Of a DNA stretch of 64,000 nucleotides, positions 35,416-44,929 are shown one piece after another. This DNA comes from Alphaproteobacteria bacterium. Its GTDB lineage: Bacteria > Pseudomonadota > Alphaproteobacteria > Caulobacterales > Aquidulcibacteraceae. The notes beneath the pieces were generated by a model, which saw only the letters and a list, made by a program, of their open reading frames with translations, searched no databases and was not told where the DNA came from. The number at the start of each line of letters is the position of its first letter. Position 1 is the first letter of the stretch. A program made the translations under genes and the position numbers. The stretch lies in assembly GCA_027485915.1 (NCBI GenBank), contig JAIXQA010000075.1, forward strand, positions 120,431-184,430. The letters run 5' to 3'.

Positions 35416-36141
35416 ATGAAGCCGAGCCAACGCCTCTATGTCGCCTCTGATCTGGGCCAAGATCGGGTCGTGGCGCTCGATAGCGGGCAGGCGCATTACT
35501 TGGCCCATGTGCTGCGCTTGCCTGCTGGTTCAGCGGTATTGTTATTCAATGGCCGCGATGGCGAATGGCTCGCGCACCTCAGCCAGATTGGCAAGAAGGG
35601 GGCTGAAGCAGTCTGCGCCGAACAAACCCGCACCCAAACCCCCATCTGCGACCTCGACCTTTTGTTCGCACCGGTAAAAGGCGACCGCACCGATACGATT
35701 GTTGAAAAGGCCACGGAACTCGGCGTGGCGCGCATCCGTCCAGTGCTGACCGAGCGCACCATTGTCCGCAAACTTAATTTGGAGCGCTTGCGCAGTCGGG
35801 CAGCAGAAGCGTCCGAACAATGCGGAACCCTGTTTGTGCCCGAAGTGCACGACGCAATGAGCCTGATGAGCTTACTCGACCCGAAGGCCGAAGTGCGGCG
35901 TATCTTGTTTGCCGATGAGGCGGGCGATGCCATGTCGATCGCTGAAGCCTTGGCCGATAAGCCTGCCCGCGTTGCCCTTCTGACTGGGCCAGAAGGCGGC
36001 TTTACACCTGGTGAGCGCGAAAAATTGCGGGCAAGCCCATGGGTACGCCCCGTCAATCTAGGTCCTCGGATTTTAAGGGCCGATACCGCCACTTTTGCAG
36101 GCCTAACGCTGATCCAAAATGTGTGGGGCGATTGGACTTAA
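35416..36141 (+). CDS. rsmE: 16S rRNA (uracil-1498-N3)-methyltransferase
   Basis: 241 aa SPOUT enzyme. N-terminal PUA-like part (RLYVASDLGQ, HYLAHVLRLPAGSAVLLFNGRDGEW), then LLFAPVKGDRTDTIVEKATELGVARIRPVLTERT, the SAM knot LLTGPEGGFTPGEREKL and NLGPRILRADTATFAGLTLIQ. All RsmE marks are present at family length. ATG at 35416. A weak hairpin with T run (GCGAC ATTGC GTCGC ATTTTCGTTTTT, 36159) lies after the stop and may be a terminator. Confidence 0.94.
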   Translation: MKPSQRLYVASDLGQDRVVALDSGQAHYLAHVLRLPAGSAVLLFNGRDGEWLAHLSQIGKKGAEAVCAEQTRTQTPICDLDLLFAPVKGDRTDTIVEKATELGVARIRPVLTERTIVRKLNLERLRSRAAEASEQCGTLFVPEVHDAMSLMSLLDPKAEVRRILFADEAGDAMSIAEALADKPARVALLTGPEGGFTPGEREKLRASPWVRPVNLGPRILRADTATFAGLTLIQNVWGDWT

Positions 36142-36258
36142 AGCGGCCAAAAGAGGGGCGACATTGCGTCGCATTTTCGTTTTTAACGTCCATCACCATC
36201 TCTTGTTTGGACCTTGAGGCACTTTTGCGCGAAGGGTGCCGAGAAGCAGGAGAGAATT

Positions 36259-36900
36259 ATGAGCACGGCGTCGGGTTATCCCTTTGAAACGGCTAATCCA
36301 TTGGAGTTTCATCAAGCCCCACAAGACCTCTCAGATCGGGTGGCTTTGGGCCTGACCCGCATGTTGCGCTTTTTTGCTGATCGTTTTTTCGCCAAGCGCT
36401 ATGGGCACCGTGCGGTGGTGCTAGAAACGGTGGCCGCGGTGCCCGGCATGGTCGCCGGTATGTTGGTGCATATGCGCAGTCTACGCCGGATGGAAGATGA
36501 CCATGGCTGGATCCAGACCCTGCTGGATGAATCGCAAAACGAGCGCATGCATCTGATGACTTTTGTTGCCATCGCCAAACCAAACTGGCTGGAGCGCTTG
36601 CTGATCCTGTTGGCGCAGGGCGTGTTTTTCAACGCCTTCTTTGTGCTCTATCTCTTCTTCCCCCGCACGGCGCATCGGATGGTTGGCTATTTTGAAGAAG
36701 AAGCTGTCATCAGCTACACGTCTTATCTGGCGGAGATAGATGCGGGTCGGCTTGAAAATGTGCCGGCACCAGCCATCGCCATTGATTATTGGCAATTGGC
36801 ACCCGACGCCCGCTTGCGCGATGTGGTGCTGGCGGTGCGCGAAGATGAAGCCAAGCACCGCGACGTCAACCATCAGTTTGCACACGCCTTGACAGCATAA
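36259..36900 (+). CDS. aox: Alternative oxidase (cyanide-insensitive quinol oxidase)
   Basis: 213 aa from the ATG at 36259 with AGGAGAGAATT upstream. Diiron residues in the four-helix order: [37 protein letters not shown] and [16 protein letters not shown]. The [27 protein letters not shown] stretch is the membrane-facing part. It passes electrons from ubiquinol to oxygen without pumping protons. Bacterial cases are scattered, mostly in alphaproteobacteria. Here it comes with a full bc1 operon 5 kb away. No regulator is next to it. Confidence 0.93.
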   Translation: MSTASGYPFETANPLEFHQAPQDLSDRVALGLTRMLRFFADRFFAKRYGHRAVVLETVAAVPGMVAGMLVHMRSLRRMEDDHGWIQTLLDESQNERMHLMTFVAIAKPNWLERLLILLAQGVFFNAFFVLYLFFPRTAHRMVGYFEEEAVISYTSYLAEIDAGRLENVPAPAIAIDYWQLAPDARLRDVVLAVREDEAKHRDVNHQFAHALTA

Positions 36901-36992
36901 AGACGGCAAAATCCAACCGGCCTTCTTGCGCCTGTCATAAACGCGCCCTAACTCACAACGGCGTGACCGTCACGTCGTATGAGACTTTGTGC

Positions 36993-38357
36993 ATGGCTGA
37001 TTCAAAAGACCTTTCCCGCCCCCTCGAGACATTTGAGGATTTGCTGCCCTATTTCGATGCGGGGCCAAAGCCGAAGTCTGATTGGAAAATCGGGACCGAG
37101 CATGAAAAGTTCGGTTTTTATAAAGCGACGCACGCGCCCGTCCCTTATGCGGGTGAGGCTGGTGTGCGCGCTCTTCTGGACGGGATGAAGACGCTGTCGG
37201 GTTGGGACGGCATCTATGAGGGCGACGATATCATTGGCCTCAAACAGGGGATGGCCTCCATCACGCTGGAGCCCGGTGGTCAGTTCGAATTATCTGGCGC
37301 GCCTTTGGAGCATTTGCACCAGACCTGCACCGAAGTCGGCGCCCATTTGGCTGACGTGCGCACTGTGACAGATACATTGGGAATAGGCTTTTTGGGCCTT
37401 GGCTTTAACCCCTTGCATAGTTTGGAAGAAATTCCGCTAATGCCCAAGGGTCGCTATAAGATCATGCGGGACTATATGCCCAAAGTCGGTCGTCTGGGTC
37501 GGCAAATGATGTTCCGCTCCTGCACCGTGCAAACCAATCTGGACTTTGGTTCAGAGGCGGATATGGTCAAGAAGTTCCGCGCCTCGCTCGCTTTGCAACC
37601 CATTGCCACCGCTTTGTTTGCCAATTCGCCCTTTGCGGAAGGCCGCACCAATGGCTTCTTGAGCTATCGCGCTCATGTATGGAGCGATACGGACCCTGAC
37701 CGGACTGGCATGCTACCTTTTGTGTTCGAGCCGGGCATGAGCTTTGCCCGCTACGCTGAGTGGGCCCTCGATGTGCCCATGTATTTTGCCAAACGTCATG
37801 GCGAATATCTCAATCTGGCGGGCCGTTCTTTCCGTGACTTTATGGCTGGCCGCTTGCCAGAGCTTCCCGGTGAAAAGCCGACGATGAAGGATTGGGAAGA
37901 CCATTTAACGACCTGCTTCCCAGAAGTGCGTTTGAAAACCTTTTTGGAAATGCGCGGCGCCGATGCAGGCCCTTGGTCGCGCCTTTGTGCGCTACCTGCG
38001 CTCTTTGTCGGCCTGCTCTATGATGATGCGGCAACCGAAGCTGCGTTGGAATTGGTCAAGGATTGGACGGCCGAAGACCGTGAAAGCCTGCGCCGCACGG
38101 TGCCGTTCTTGGGCCTCAAAGCGCCTATATGCGGTCGCAGCGCCCAAGATGTTGCCAAGGACGTTTTGGCTATTGCCCGCCAAGGCTTGCGCGCCCGCGC
38201 CAAGTTGAATGCATCGGGTGATGATGAGACAGGTTTCTTAAGCGAACTCGACGAGATCGCGGCCAGCGGCATGACGCCGGCACAACGCTTGCTTGAGCGC
38301 TATCACGGCGAGTGGGGTGGCAATATCCACAAGATCTATGAGACCCACGCTTACTAG
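36993..38357 (+). CDS. gshA: Glutamate-cysteine ligase
   Basis: First step of glutathione synthesis. 454 aa from the ATG at 36993 (MADSKDLSRPLETFEDLL); an in-frame ATG at 36963 is possible. It is of the alphaproteobacterial/plant GCS2 type: WKIGTEHEKFGFYK, ITLEPGGQFELSGAPLEHLHQTC, YMPKVGRLGRQMMFRSCTVQTNLDF, LFANSPFAEGR, and LPALFVGLLYDD. Length is right for the family. The C-terminus LERYHGEWGGNIHKIYE is likewise typical. No gshB next to it in this window. Confidence 0.94.
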   Translation: MADSKDLSRPLETFEDLLPYFDAGPKPKSDWKIGTEHEKFGFYKATHAPVPYAGEAGVRALLDGMKTLSGWDGIYEGDDIIGLKQGMASITLEPGGQFELSGAPLEHLHQTCTEVGAHLADVRTVTDTLGIGFLGLGFNPLHSLEEIPLMPKGRYKIMRDYMPKVGRLGRQMMFRSCTVQTNLDFGSEADMVKKFRASLALQPIATALFANSPFAEGRTNGFLSYRAHVWSDTDPDRTGMLPFVFEPGMSFARYAEWALDVPMYFAKRHGEYLNLAGRSFRDFMAGRLPELPGEKPTMKDWEDHLTTCFPEVRLKTFLEMRGADAGPWSRLCALPALFVGLLYDDAATEAALELVKDWTAEDRESLRRTVPFLGLKAPICGRSAQDVAKDVLAIARQGLRARAKLNASGDDETGFLSELDEIAASGMTPAQRLLERYHGEWGGNIHKIYETHAY

Positions 38358-38368
38358 GGGCTCGCCAC

Positions 38369-39625
38369 CTAGAGCCGATAGCCCAGCCTTAGCGTGATTT
38401 TGTCGACATCGACCAAGGTGTTAATTGTCGTGCCGCGCGTATAGCGCGTCTCGAGCGAGATGTTGGAGCCTGCAGAAGGCCTCAGGCCCGCACCGAGCGA
38501 GAAAATCCCGCCAGAGGCCTTGCGGCTGGTAATGTCATAGCGGCCATTATAGCTGCTGGAGATGGTGATGACGCCAAAGCCGAAGGCCTGCTCAGCACTG
38601 AGGCCTAAATTCATCCCGCCGCGAAAATAAGTATCGAGTTCGGCCAGCTTCTGGCTGTCACCGGGGTCTTGGACGTCTGCATAATCGACCACGATGGACA
38701 GATTGCAACGCATAGCCCAGCCCAGCGCATCGCGCCGGGTACAGGGTCGAACGCGCGGGAAGTCAATCAGCGCATCGCCGACCCAAACGGCTGCTTTCGC
38801 CGCATCATCGGTTTGAAACGCCATGGAGCCAAAGCCAATCGCCCCGCCTGCCTGCTTGGGATTGCGAAAGATAAAGCTATTGCCCAACGTCAGATCATTG
38901 ACCTCTTCGCGGCCCGCTCGCGCTGCGCGGCGGTTATATTGCACAAAAGGTGTCCAGCGCAGTTCAGTGGCCACAGATGGCTTGGCAAATAGGATGGGCT
39001 CAATGGCCAAGGCCAAACTTGCATTTAACAGGCGCGTGTCGGCGGCCTTGTCTTCTTCAAAGCCAAGGGTCGCAAACCCGCGTTCACGCGCCGGCTTGAT
39101 GAAGTCATTCTTGCTGTCGGCCAAGATTAGGCCGCGCTGCCTGGCCGCCGGCTCTTTGGCGGGTACGATCACGGCGGGTACGGCGGGAACCGGCGTTGAG
39201 GCGGCTTTACAGGCTAAGCTAATCCCATCGGTCTCGCCATTGAGGAAGGCAATGGCGCGCGCCCGCACATCTGGGGCTGCTTGGCTCGTGAGCGTCAAGC
39301 GCGACTCGTTCGTACTAGAAGTTGCGAGCACCGAAATCGTCGACGCCAGCAGAGCGGATAAGGCAGGGTCCGTGCTTGCGGCTGCAAATTGACCCAAGCT
39401 TCGGGTTTCAATCGCGCTTAATAGCGCCCCGGTCATGGGGAGGCCCGCTTGGATAATCAGGCGCTGGCGTAAATCGGCCCCGCTAAAGCTTTGTCCAGCA
39501 CTTTCGCAGGCGACTTGCTCATACAAACGCTCCAGCGTGGCTGGCGTCGCCGCGTGGGCTAAACAGGGCGCGAAAGAAAAAAGGGTGGAGAGGCCCAAGA
39601 CAAGGGGCATAAGACGGCGGCTCAT
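38369..39625 (-). CDS. Exported protein with probable C-terminal outer-membrane barrel
   Basis: 418 aa that I do not recognise. A signal peptide (LMPLVLGLSTLFSFAPCLAHA) is followed by an alpha-helical half up to about residue 170, with CESAGQS and SLACKAAS Cys residues that could pair. From about residue 190 there are alternating strands (ELRWTPFVQYNRR, LTLGNSFIFRN, GAIGFGSMAFQ, LSIVVDYADV, GGMNLGLSAEQAFGFGVITISSSYNGRYDI) ending in ITLRLGYRL, typical of a barrel closing strand though the last residue is Leu, not Phe. Convergent with gshA. A membrane channel or adhesin is possible; nothing more can be said. Confidence 0.7.
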   Translation of the reverse strand: MSRRLMPLVLGLSTLFSFAPCLAHAATPATLERLYEQVACESAGQSFSGADLRQRLIIQAGLPMTGALLSAIETRSLGQFAAASTDPALSALLASTISVLATSSTNESRLTLTSQAAPDVRARAIAFLNGETDGISLACKAASTPVPAVPAVIVPAKEPAARQRGLILADSKNDFIKPARERGFATLGFEEDKAADTRLLNASLALAIEPILFAKPSVATELRWTPFVQYNRRAARAGREEVNDLTLGNSFIFRNPKQAGGAIGFGSMAFQTDDAAKAAVWVGDALIDFPRVRPCTRRDALGWAMRCNLSIVVDYADVQDPGDSQKLAELDTYFRGGMNLGLSAEQAFGFGVITISSSYNGRYDITSRKASGGIFSLGAGLRPSAGSNISLETRYTRGTTINTLVDVDKITLRLGYRL

Positions 39626-39707
39626 GGCGGCGCTTTAGCCTGAAACGCCAAAGCCCGCCAAGTCTTGAACCAAAAAGCCTACAGTTTCGCCTGCCTCTAT
39701 TGAAGAG

Positions 39708-40577
39708 CTAGGGCCACTTCACCACGGGCGGCATGGACGAGAGAATGCTTTCCACATTGCCACCCGTCTTGAGGCCAAAGGTGGTGCCGCGGTCATATAG
39801 CAGATTATATTCCACATAGCGGCCGCGCTGGATCAATTGGGCTTCGCGCTCATCCTCGGTCCAAGTCTCATTCATGCGACCGCGCACAATCTCGGGGTAG
39901 ACGGACAAGAAGGCGCGACCGACATCTTGGGTAAAGGCAAAGTCCTTATCCCAAGAGCCGGTATTGTGATGGTCATAGAAAATACCGCCAATCCCGCGAG
40001 GTTCGTCGCGGTGGGGTAGATAGAAATAGGTGTCGCACCAGTCTTTGAACTTCGCATAATAGGCCGGATCGTGCGCATCACAGGCCTGTTTCATCGCGGC
40101 ATGAAAGGTGATGGTATCGGGGAAGTCGTCGGTACGTTGGTAGGCCATCAAAGGCGTCAAATCTGCGCCGCCGCCAAACCAGCTTTCGGTTGTCGCCAGC
40201 ATCCGGGTATTCATATGCACAGCGGGTACGCGCGGATTGGTCATATGGGCGATCAAACTAATGCCGGAGGCCCAAAAACGGGGGTCTTCAGCGGCACCGG
40301 GAATGGTCTTGGCGTAATCTGCGGGGAAGCTGCCCATAACGGTGGAGACATGGACGCCGACTTTTTCGAACAAGCGGCCCTTCATGATACCCATCACGCC
40401 GCCGCCGCCGCCTTCTTCCTTGCGGTTCCAAGGGGTACGCACAAATCGGCCGGGGCTTCCGGGATAGAGGGTCGGGTCTGCTTCGTCTTCGAGGGTTTCA
40501 AAAGCCTGCATGATCTGGTCGCGCAAGGATTCAAACCATGCTCTTGCCTGTGCTTTCCGGTCGTCTTGCTCGCTCAT
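39708..40577 (-). CDS. hemF: Oxygen-dependent coproporphyrinogen III oxidase
   Basis: Turns coproporphyrinogen III into protoporphyrinogen IX in heme synthesis using oxygen. 289 aa with [83 protein letters not shown]: complete family pattern. ATG at 40577. It lies next to trmL and near the bc1 operon, whose cytochromes need heme. No anaerobic hemN is seen here. Confidence 0.96.
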   Translation of the reverse strand: MSEQDDRKAQARAWFESLRDQIMQAFETLEDEADPTLYPGSPGRFVRTPWNRKEEGGGGGVMGIMKGRLFEKVGVHVSTVMGSFPADYAKTIPGAAEDPRFWASGISLIAHMTNPRVPAVHMNTRMLATTESWFGGGADLTPLMAYQRTDDFPDTITFHAAMKQACDAHDPAYYAKFKDWCDTYFYLPHRDEPRGIGGIFYDHHNTGSWDKDFAFTQDVGRAFLSVYPEIVRGRMNETWTEDEREAQLIQRGRYVEYNLLYDRGTTFGLKTGGNVESILSSMPPVVKWP

Positions 40578-40637
40578 GCTACCCTCGTTTAGTCGTGTTT
40601 ATGCCGGGAATGTGATCCCGGAGACCTCCCTACAACG

Positions 40638-41117
40638 CTAATTCAGCGTCGCCCATCGGCCAGTTTGTCGCATGGCTTCGGTTAAGGCGATAGCTCCAGC
40701 TGTTACCACATTGAGCGAGCGCAGTCCGGCAGCCATCGGAATGCGGACGCAGGCATGACAAGCGGCGATGACATCGGGTGGTGTCCCTTCTGTTTCACGC
40801 CCCAACATCAAAATATCGTTCGGTTCAAAGACGAATTCAGTCAAAGCGGTGCTGCCCTCGGTCTCGATCAACACAATCCTGCTATTTCTTGGCATGGCGG
40901 CGGCTGCAAATGCAGCAAAACTATCGTGGCGTCGCCAGTCGCACTTGTCGCCATAATCGAGGGATGCACGCTTTAACGTCTTGTCTGATAAAGGAAAACC
41001 GCAAGGTTCGATGACATCTAACCCAACCCCAAGGCAGGCGGTAAGACGAATGGCCGCACCGAGATTTGGCGCGATATCTGGTTGAAAGAGAGCTAGGCGC
41101 ACGTTATGCAATCTCAT
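40638..41117 (-). CDS. trmL: tRNA (cytidine(34)-2'-O)-methyltransferase
   Basis: 159 aa SPOUT enzyme, minimal length: LFQPDIAPNLGAAIRLTACLGVGLDVIEPCGFPLSDKTLKRASLDYGD, LGRETEGTPPDV and RIPMAAGLRSLNVVTAGAIALTEAMRQTG. TrmL methylates the wobble base of tRNA-Leu. Divergent from petA with 113 bp between start codons, an arrangement common in alphaproteobacteria. Confidence 0.92.
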   Translation of the reverse strand: MRLHNVRLALFQPDIAPNLGAAIRLTACLGVGLDVIEPCGFPLSDKTLKRASLDYGDKCDWRRHDSFAAFAAAAMPRNSRIVLIETEGSTALTEFVFEPNDILMLGRETEGTPPDVIAACHACVRIPMAAGLRSLNVVTAGAIALTEAMRQTGRWATLN

Positions 41118-41230
41118 CTTTGGAGGGGGTGCCGCAAGATGCGGCGTTCCGTCGCACGTTCAAAAGGCATTATCGCCCTAGTTTTAGCGGTAAACGACTT
41201 TTGGACGTGTGTGAATGCGGGAGTAGCAAG

Positions 41231-41803
41231 GTGTCAGCCACCAATCATGAAGTAGCCGGCGAGGCCGGAGAACCAACACGGCGTGACATGATTCATGTCG
41301 CGACTGGGGCCGTAGCAGCAGGCGGTGCCGCCATGCTTGCTTGGCCGCTCATCAATCAAATGAATCCAGCAGCCGATACGCGCGCTTTGGCATCGATTGA
41401 GTTTGATGTGGCCAAAGTTGCAGAAGGTTCGCAAACCAAAGTCATGTGGCGTGGTAAGCCTTTGATCATCCGGCATCGGACAGCTGAGGAAATTGCGCAA
41501 GGCAAAAAAGACGACGGTGCAGATCTGAAGGATCCCCAAACCGACGAGCAGCGCACGATGCAATCCAATGAACAGCCCGGCAAGCCCGAGTATCTGATCA
41601 TGGAAGCAAACTGCACGCACTTGGGTTGTATCCCTGTCGGCGTCGCTGAGCCCGGCTATATTGGTGAGTATGGCGGTTGGTTCTGCCCTTGCCACGGCTC
41701 GCACTACGACACCGCTGGCCGGATCCGCAAGGGACCAGCCCCGAAAAACCTCTATATTCCGCCCTATGTCTATACCGGCGGTACAGTCGTAAAGATTGGA
41801 TGA
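41231..41803 (+). CDS. petA: Ubiquinol-cytochrome c reductase Rieske iron-sulfur subunit
   Basis: 190 aa from a GTG at 41231 with GGGAGTAGCAAG before it; an upstream in-frame start has no support. N-terminal [21 protein letters not shown] has the twin arginine and helix of a Tat-anchored Rieske protein. The 2Fe-2S motifs are CTHLGC and CPCHGSHYD. It takes electrons from quinol in the bc1 complex in the inner membrane. An overlapping 38-codon frame runs through its start (see findings). Followed by petB after 7 bp. Confidence 0.96.
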   Translation: MSATNHEVAGEAGEPTRRDMIHVATGAVAAGGAAMLAWPLINQMNPAADTRALASIEFDVAKVAEGSQTKVMWRGKPLIIRHRTAEEIAQGKKDDGADLKDPQTDEQRTMQSNEQPGKPEYLIMEANCTHLGCIPVGVAEPGYIGEYGGWFCPCHGSHYDTAGRIRKGPAPKNLYIPPYVYTGGTVVKIG

Positions 41804-41810
41804 TACGAAC

Positions 41811-43100
41811 ATGAGTGGACCTTCAAGCTATGTGCCTAAGTCCGACCTCGAAAAGTGGTTGGATACACGGCTGCCGATCGTGCGGTTTATGAATGACACG
41901 ATGGTCGATTTTCCGACCCCAAAGAACCTGAATTATTGGTACACGTTCGGTGGTATTTTGGCGGTGTGTTTGGCCAGCCAAATCATCACCGGCATCATTC
42001 TCGCGATGCATTATGTGCCCCATGTTGATATGGCGTTTAACTCGGTTGAGCGCATCATGCGGGACGTCAACTATGGTTGGCTGATCCGCTTCATGCACTC
42101 CAACGGTGCCAGCATGTTCTTCTTGGCCGTTTATATCCACATTTTTCGTGGCCTGTATTACGGCTCCTACAAAGCACCACGCGAAATCCTGTGGGGTTTG
42201 GGTGTCATCATCTTCTTGTTGATGATCATCACGGCCTTTATGGGCTATGTGTTGCCTTGGGGTCAGATGTCCTTGTGGGGCGCAACCGTGATCACCAACA
42301 TCGTGGGTGCTGTGCCATTTGTCGGTGACTCGATCAAAACATGGTTGCTCGGTGGCTTTGCTGTCGACAATGCGACTCTGAACCGCTTCTTCTCGCTGCA
42401 CTACCTTTTGCCCTTCGTCATTGCAGGCGTGGTGGTGTTGCACATCTGGGCGCTGCACGTGCCAGGCAACAACAACCCAACCGGTGTTGAAGTCCAAGAT
42501 GTGAAGAAAGAAACCTTGCCATTCCACCCGTACTACACGGTGAAGGATGCATTCGCGATTTGCGTCTTCTTGTTAATCTTTGCTGGCTTTGTCTTCTTCG
42601 GCCCCAACACTTTGGGTCACCCAGACAATTATATCCCTGCAAACAATCAGGTGACACCAGCGCATATTGTGCCTGAATGGTATCTCTTGCCCTTCTACGC
42701 CATTCTGCGTGCGATCACATTCGACGTCCTGATCATTGATGCCAAGTTTGGCGGCGTGATCGCGATGGGTGGTGCAATCCTGATCTTGTTCGCGCTGCCT
42801 TGGCTCGACTCGTCCAAGATCAAGTCCATGCGCTATCGCCCCGTAGCCCGTATGTGGTGGTTTGCCTTCGTGCTGAACTTCCTGATGCTGGCGGTCTGTG
42901 GTGCCATGCCGGCCGAACCACCCTGGACAGCTATCTCGTTGATCTGCACGATCTACTACTTCGCCTATTTCTTGGTCGTCTTGCCTGTTCTGGGCGTGAT
43001 CGAGAAACCCCAAACCCCTCCGGCGTCAATTGCAGACTCAATCCTGCAATCGCACAAAAAGTCGGCTGGTGTGTCTGCAGCAGCTGTACCGGCGGAATGA
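41811..43100 (+). CDS. petB: Cytochrome b of the bc1 complex
   Basis: 429 aa, eight helices. Heme-ligand pairs lie in [27 protein letters not shown] and [21 protein letters not shown]. The Qo motif is [38 protein letters not shown] is the cd loop. It is separate from cytochrome c1, unlike the fused fbcH of some rhizobia. ATG at 41811, seven bases after petA. The C-terminus has a short Ala/Ser-rich extension. The petC start follows within 12 bp. Confidence 0.97.
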   Translation: MSGPSSYVPKSDLEKWLDTRLPIVRFMNDTMVDFPTPKNLNYWYTFGGILAVCLASQIITGIILAMHYVPHVDMAFNSVERIMRDVNYGWLIRFMHSNGASMFFLAVYIHIFRGLYYGSYKAPREILWGLGVIIFLLMIITAFMGYVLPWGQMSLWGATVITNIVGAVPFVGDSIKTWLLGGFAVDNATLNRFFSLHYLLPFVIAGVVVLHIWALHVPGNNNPTGVEVQDVKKETLPFHPYYTVKDAFAICVFLLIFAGFVFFGPNTLGHPDNYIPANNQVTPAHIVPEWYLLPFYAILRAITFDVLIIDAKFGGVIAMGGAILILFALPWLDSSKIKSMRYRPVARMWWFAFVLNFLMLAVCGAMPAEPPWTAISLICTIYYFAYFLVVLPVLGVIEKPQTPPASIADSILQSHKKSAGVSAAAVPAE

Positions 43101-43111
43101 GGAACTTTGTA

Positions 43112-43942
43112 ATGAAACCAACTTTCGCACGCCGCTTTATCGCCGGGGTCTTGGGACTTGTCTCCGTCGTAGCTTTCACCAGCAGCGCCCAAGCTGCTGG
43201 GGAAGCCAAGCACCCACGGGAAGTCAATGGCTCGTGGGAAGGCCCGTTTGGCCGCTTTGATCGGGCCCAGCTGCAACGCGGCTTCCAAATCTATAAGGAA
43301 GTCTGCTCGGGCTGCCATTCCATGAACTTGCTGCATTACCGTAACCTCGGTGATGAACATGGCCCGTTCTATGATCCCAAATATCCAAACCCGAACGAAA
43401 ACCCTGTCGTAAAGGCAATTGCCGCTACCTATACGGTGAAAGTCATTGATGCCGATGGCAATGAGGAGGAGCGTCCAGGTCTGCCTTCAGACAAGTTTGT
43501 TTCGCCCTTCGAAAATGCATCACAGGCAAAAGCAGCCAATGGCGGGGCGATGCCTCCCGATATGTCTGCTCTGATCAAGGCACGTCATAATGGTGGCGAC
43601 TATGTCTACTCACTCTTGACCGGCTATGATCAAGAGCCACCCAAAGGCAAGTCCATTCCGGAGGGCAAGCATTACAACCCGTATATGCCCGGCGGCGTGA
43701 TCGCGATGGGTCCGCCCATGGTTGATGAGCAAGTGACCTATGCCGAAACCGAAGGCAATAAGGGCGTGAAACCAACTGTGGACCAAATGGCCCATGACGT
43801 GGTGGCTTTCTTGAGCTGGGCGTCGGAGCCCCATCAAACCCAACGTAAAATTACCGGCTTTGGGGTAATGGGCTTCTTGTTGATCCTCACGATCCTGTTG
43901 TGGTTCTCATATCGCCAAGTGTGGCGCAACGTCGAGCACTAA
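43112..43942 (+). CDS. petC: Cytochrome c1
   Basis: 276 aa from the ATG at 43112, with GAGGAA eight bases upstream; the long track ORF reads antisense frames of petB before it. A Sec signal peptide (RFIAGVLGLVSVVAFTSSAQAAG) is followed by the heme c site VCSGCHSMNLLHYRNL, the Met ligand region PPDMSALIKARHNGGDYVYSLLTGY, and a C-terminal anchor (VMGFLLILTILLWFSYRQVW). It passes electrons from the Rieske protein to a soluble cytochrome. Ends the pet operon; a terminator follows. Confidence 0.96.
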   Translation: MKPTFARRFIAGVLGLVSVVAFTSSAQAAGEAKHPREVNGSWEGPFGRFDRAQLQRGFQIYKEVCSGCHSMNLLHYRNLGDEHGPFYDPKYPNPNENPVVKAIAATYTVKVIDADGNEEERPGLPSDKFVSPFENASQAKAANGGAMPPDMSALIKARHNGGDYVYSLLTGYDQEPPKGKSIPEGKHYNPYMPGGVIAMGPPMVDEQVTYAETEGNKGVKPTVDQMAHDVVAFLSWASEPHQTQRKITGFGVMGFLLILTILLWFSYRQVWRNVEH

Positions 43943-43965
43943 GCTGAAGCGAAGTCGCTAAAGGC

Positions 43966-43993
43966 AAAGGCCGCCCCATAGGGCGGCCTTTTT
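43966..43993 (+). terminator. Rho-independent terminator after petC
   Basis: AAAGGCCGCCC, loop CATA, GGGCGGCCTTTTT: a strong GC stem followed by five T. It closes the petABC operon 23 bp after the petC stop. The 100 bp after it carry CCCCTCGGGACA and AAGCCGGTGAAGGG, short matches to the 34-kb repeat. Confidence 0.9.
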
Positions 43994-44132
43994 GCTGTGT
44001 GGTCTGGCAGCTCTTCCGTCCCCTCGGGACAGCGTCCCCATTCATGGCAAAGCCGGTGAAGGGATATTCAGCGAGTAGCCGTCATAGATAGCTGCTTTCT
44101 CACTGTGGTTTATCGGATGATTGTGGCCTCGC

Positions 44133-44570
44133 CTAAGCCCGACGATCTAGCGCAACGGCACTGGTATCGCGGAACGCTTGTGCACCGGGGCCATAGGCCA
44201 CAGGGGTTGGGCGGGCTGCCACAGCTTCCTCTGCAATAGCGCGAACCAAGCCTTCCGCCAAAGCGCGCTGTCGGCCTAAAGCGCGTTCATGGGCTTCCAT
44301 TGCGGCCTTAAAGCGCTCGGTTTCAACGGTTAAAGTGGCCTTGAGGACTGGCGGTACGCCTTCGAGAACCGATGGGTTCTGAGCGATCCGTCGACTTTCG
44401 AGCGCATAGACATTGGCGAGGCGAGCCGATTCCTCGTTCAAGGCTTGTGCCTCCAAGAACCGGCTGCCCTCAAACAAAGCCGCTTGGCGTTCCGCCAGAT
44501 CGGCAAGCCTGCGCGTCAATAAAATCAATTGGTCCATTAAGTCGCTTGGGTCGTTGGCCAGTAGGGTCAT
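44133..44570 (-). CDS. Flagellar protein, FlgN/FlbY-like
   Basis: 145 aa, almost wholly helical: LMDQLILLTRRLADLAERQAALFEGSRF, then a long coiled coil to residue 115 and an Ala/Pro-rich tail. The heptad-like helices match FlgN-type export chaperones or the Caulobacter FlbY basal-body protein, which is found downstream of flgI and flgJ as here. I am guided more by place than by sequence. It is the last gene of the flgI-flgJ operon, 3 bp from flgJ. Confidence 0.6.
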   Translation of the reverse strand: MTLLANDPSDLMDQLILLTRRLADLAERQAALFEGSRFLEAQALNEESARLANVYALESRRIAQNPSVLEGVPPVLKATLTVETERFKAAMEAHERALGRQRALAEGLVRAIAEEAVAARPTPVAYGPGAQAFRDTSAVALDRRA

Positions 44571-44573
44571 GAT

Positions 44574-44915
44574 TTATACTCCCGCTGCTTGCGCGCGCTC
44601 TTGGATTTTCAACATTTCTCGCTTCACGGCGGTCGCAATCCCAATGCCGCCCTGTTCGCTGAAGCCCTTGGCATATTCCTCGGTCAGAAAGGGGCGAAAG
44701 GCGCGTTCGGCCGCGCCACCGCCAAACATGGAGTCAGACATGTCGGTGTCGGTTTCCATCAAGGACAACATTTGTGCCAGCGCCATGCGCTCAAACTCGC
44801 GCGCGGTCTTGTCCATCTCCGCATTGGATTTCAGCGTTTTTGCGCGCGCGCCCAAAACTTCCACCGAAGCAGATTGGGTCTGGGGGAAGGGCATAACTGG
44901 GGCAATTGAGTCCAT
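44574..44915 (-). CDS. flgJ: Flagellar rod-binding protein FlgJ (N-terminal domain only)
   Basis: 113 aa. TAREFERMALAQMLSLMETDTD, MFGGGAAERAFRPFLTEEYAKGFSEQGGIGIATAVKREML make up the rod-capping domain. The muramidase domain found in enterobacterial FlgJ is absent, as usual in alphaproteobacteria, so a separate enzyme such as SleB/FlgJ-like hydrolase should open the wall. It lies 14 bp downstream of flgI and 3 bp from the next gene. Confidence 0.88.
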   Translation of the reverse strand: MDSIAPVMPFPQTQSASVEVLGARAKTLKSNAEMDKTAREFERMALAQMLSLMETDTDMSDSMFGGGAAERAFRPFLTEEYAKGFSEQGGIGIATAVKREMLKIQERAQAAGV

Positions 44916-44929
44916 TTTCTTTCGGTCCC

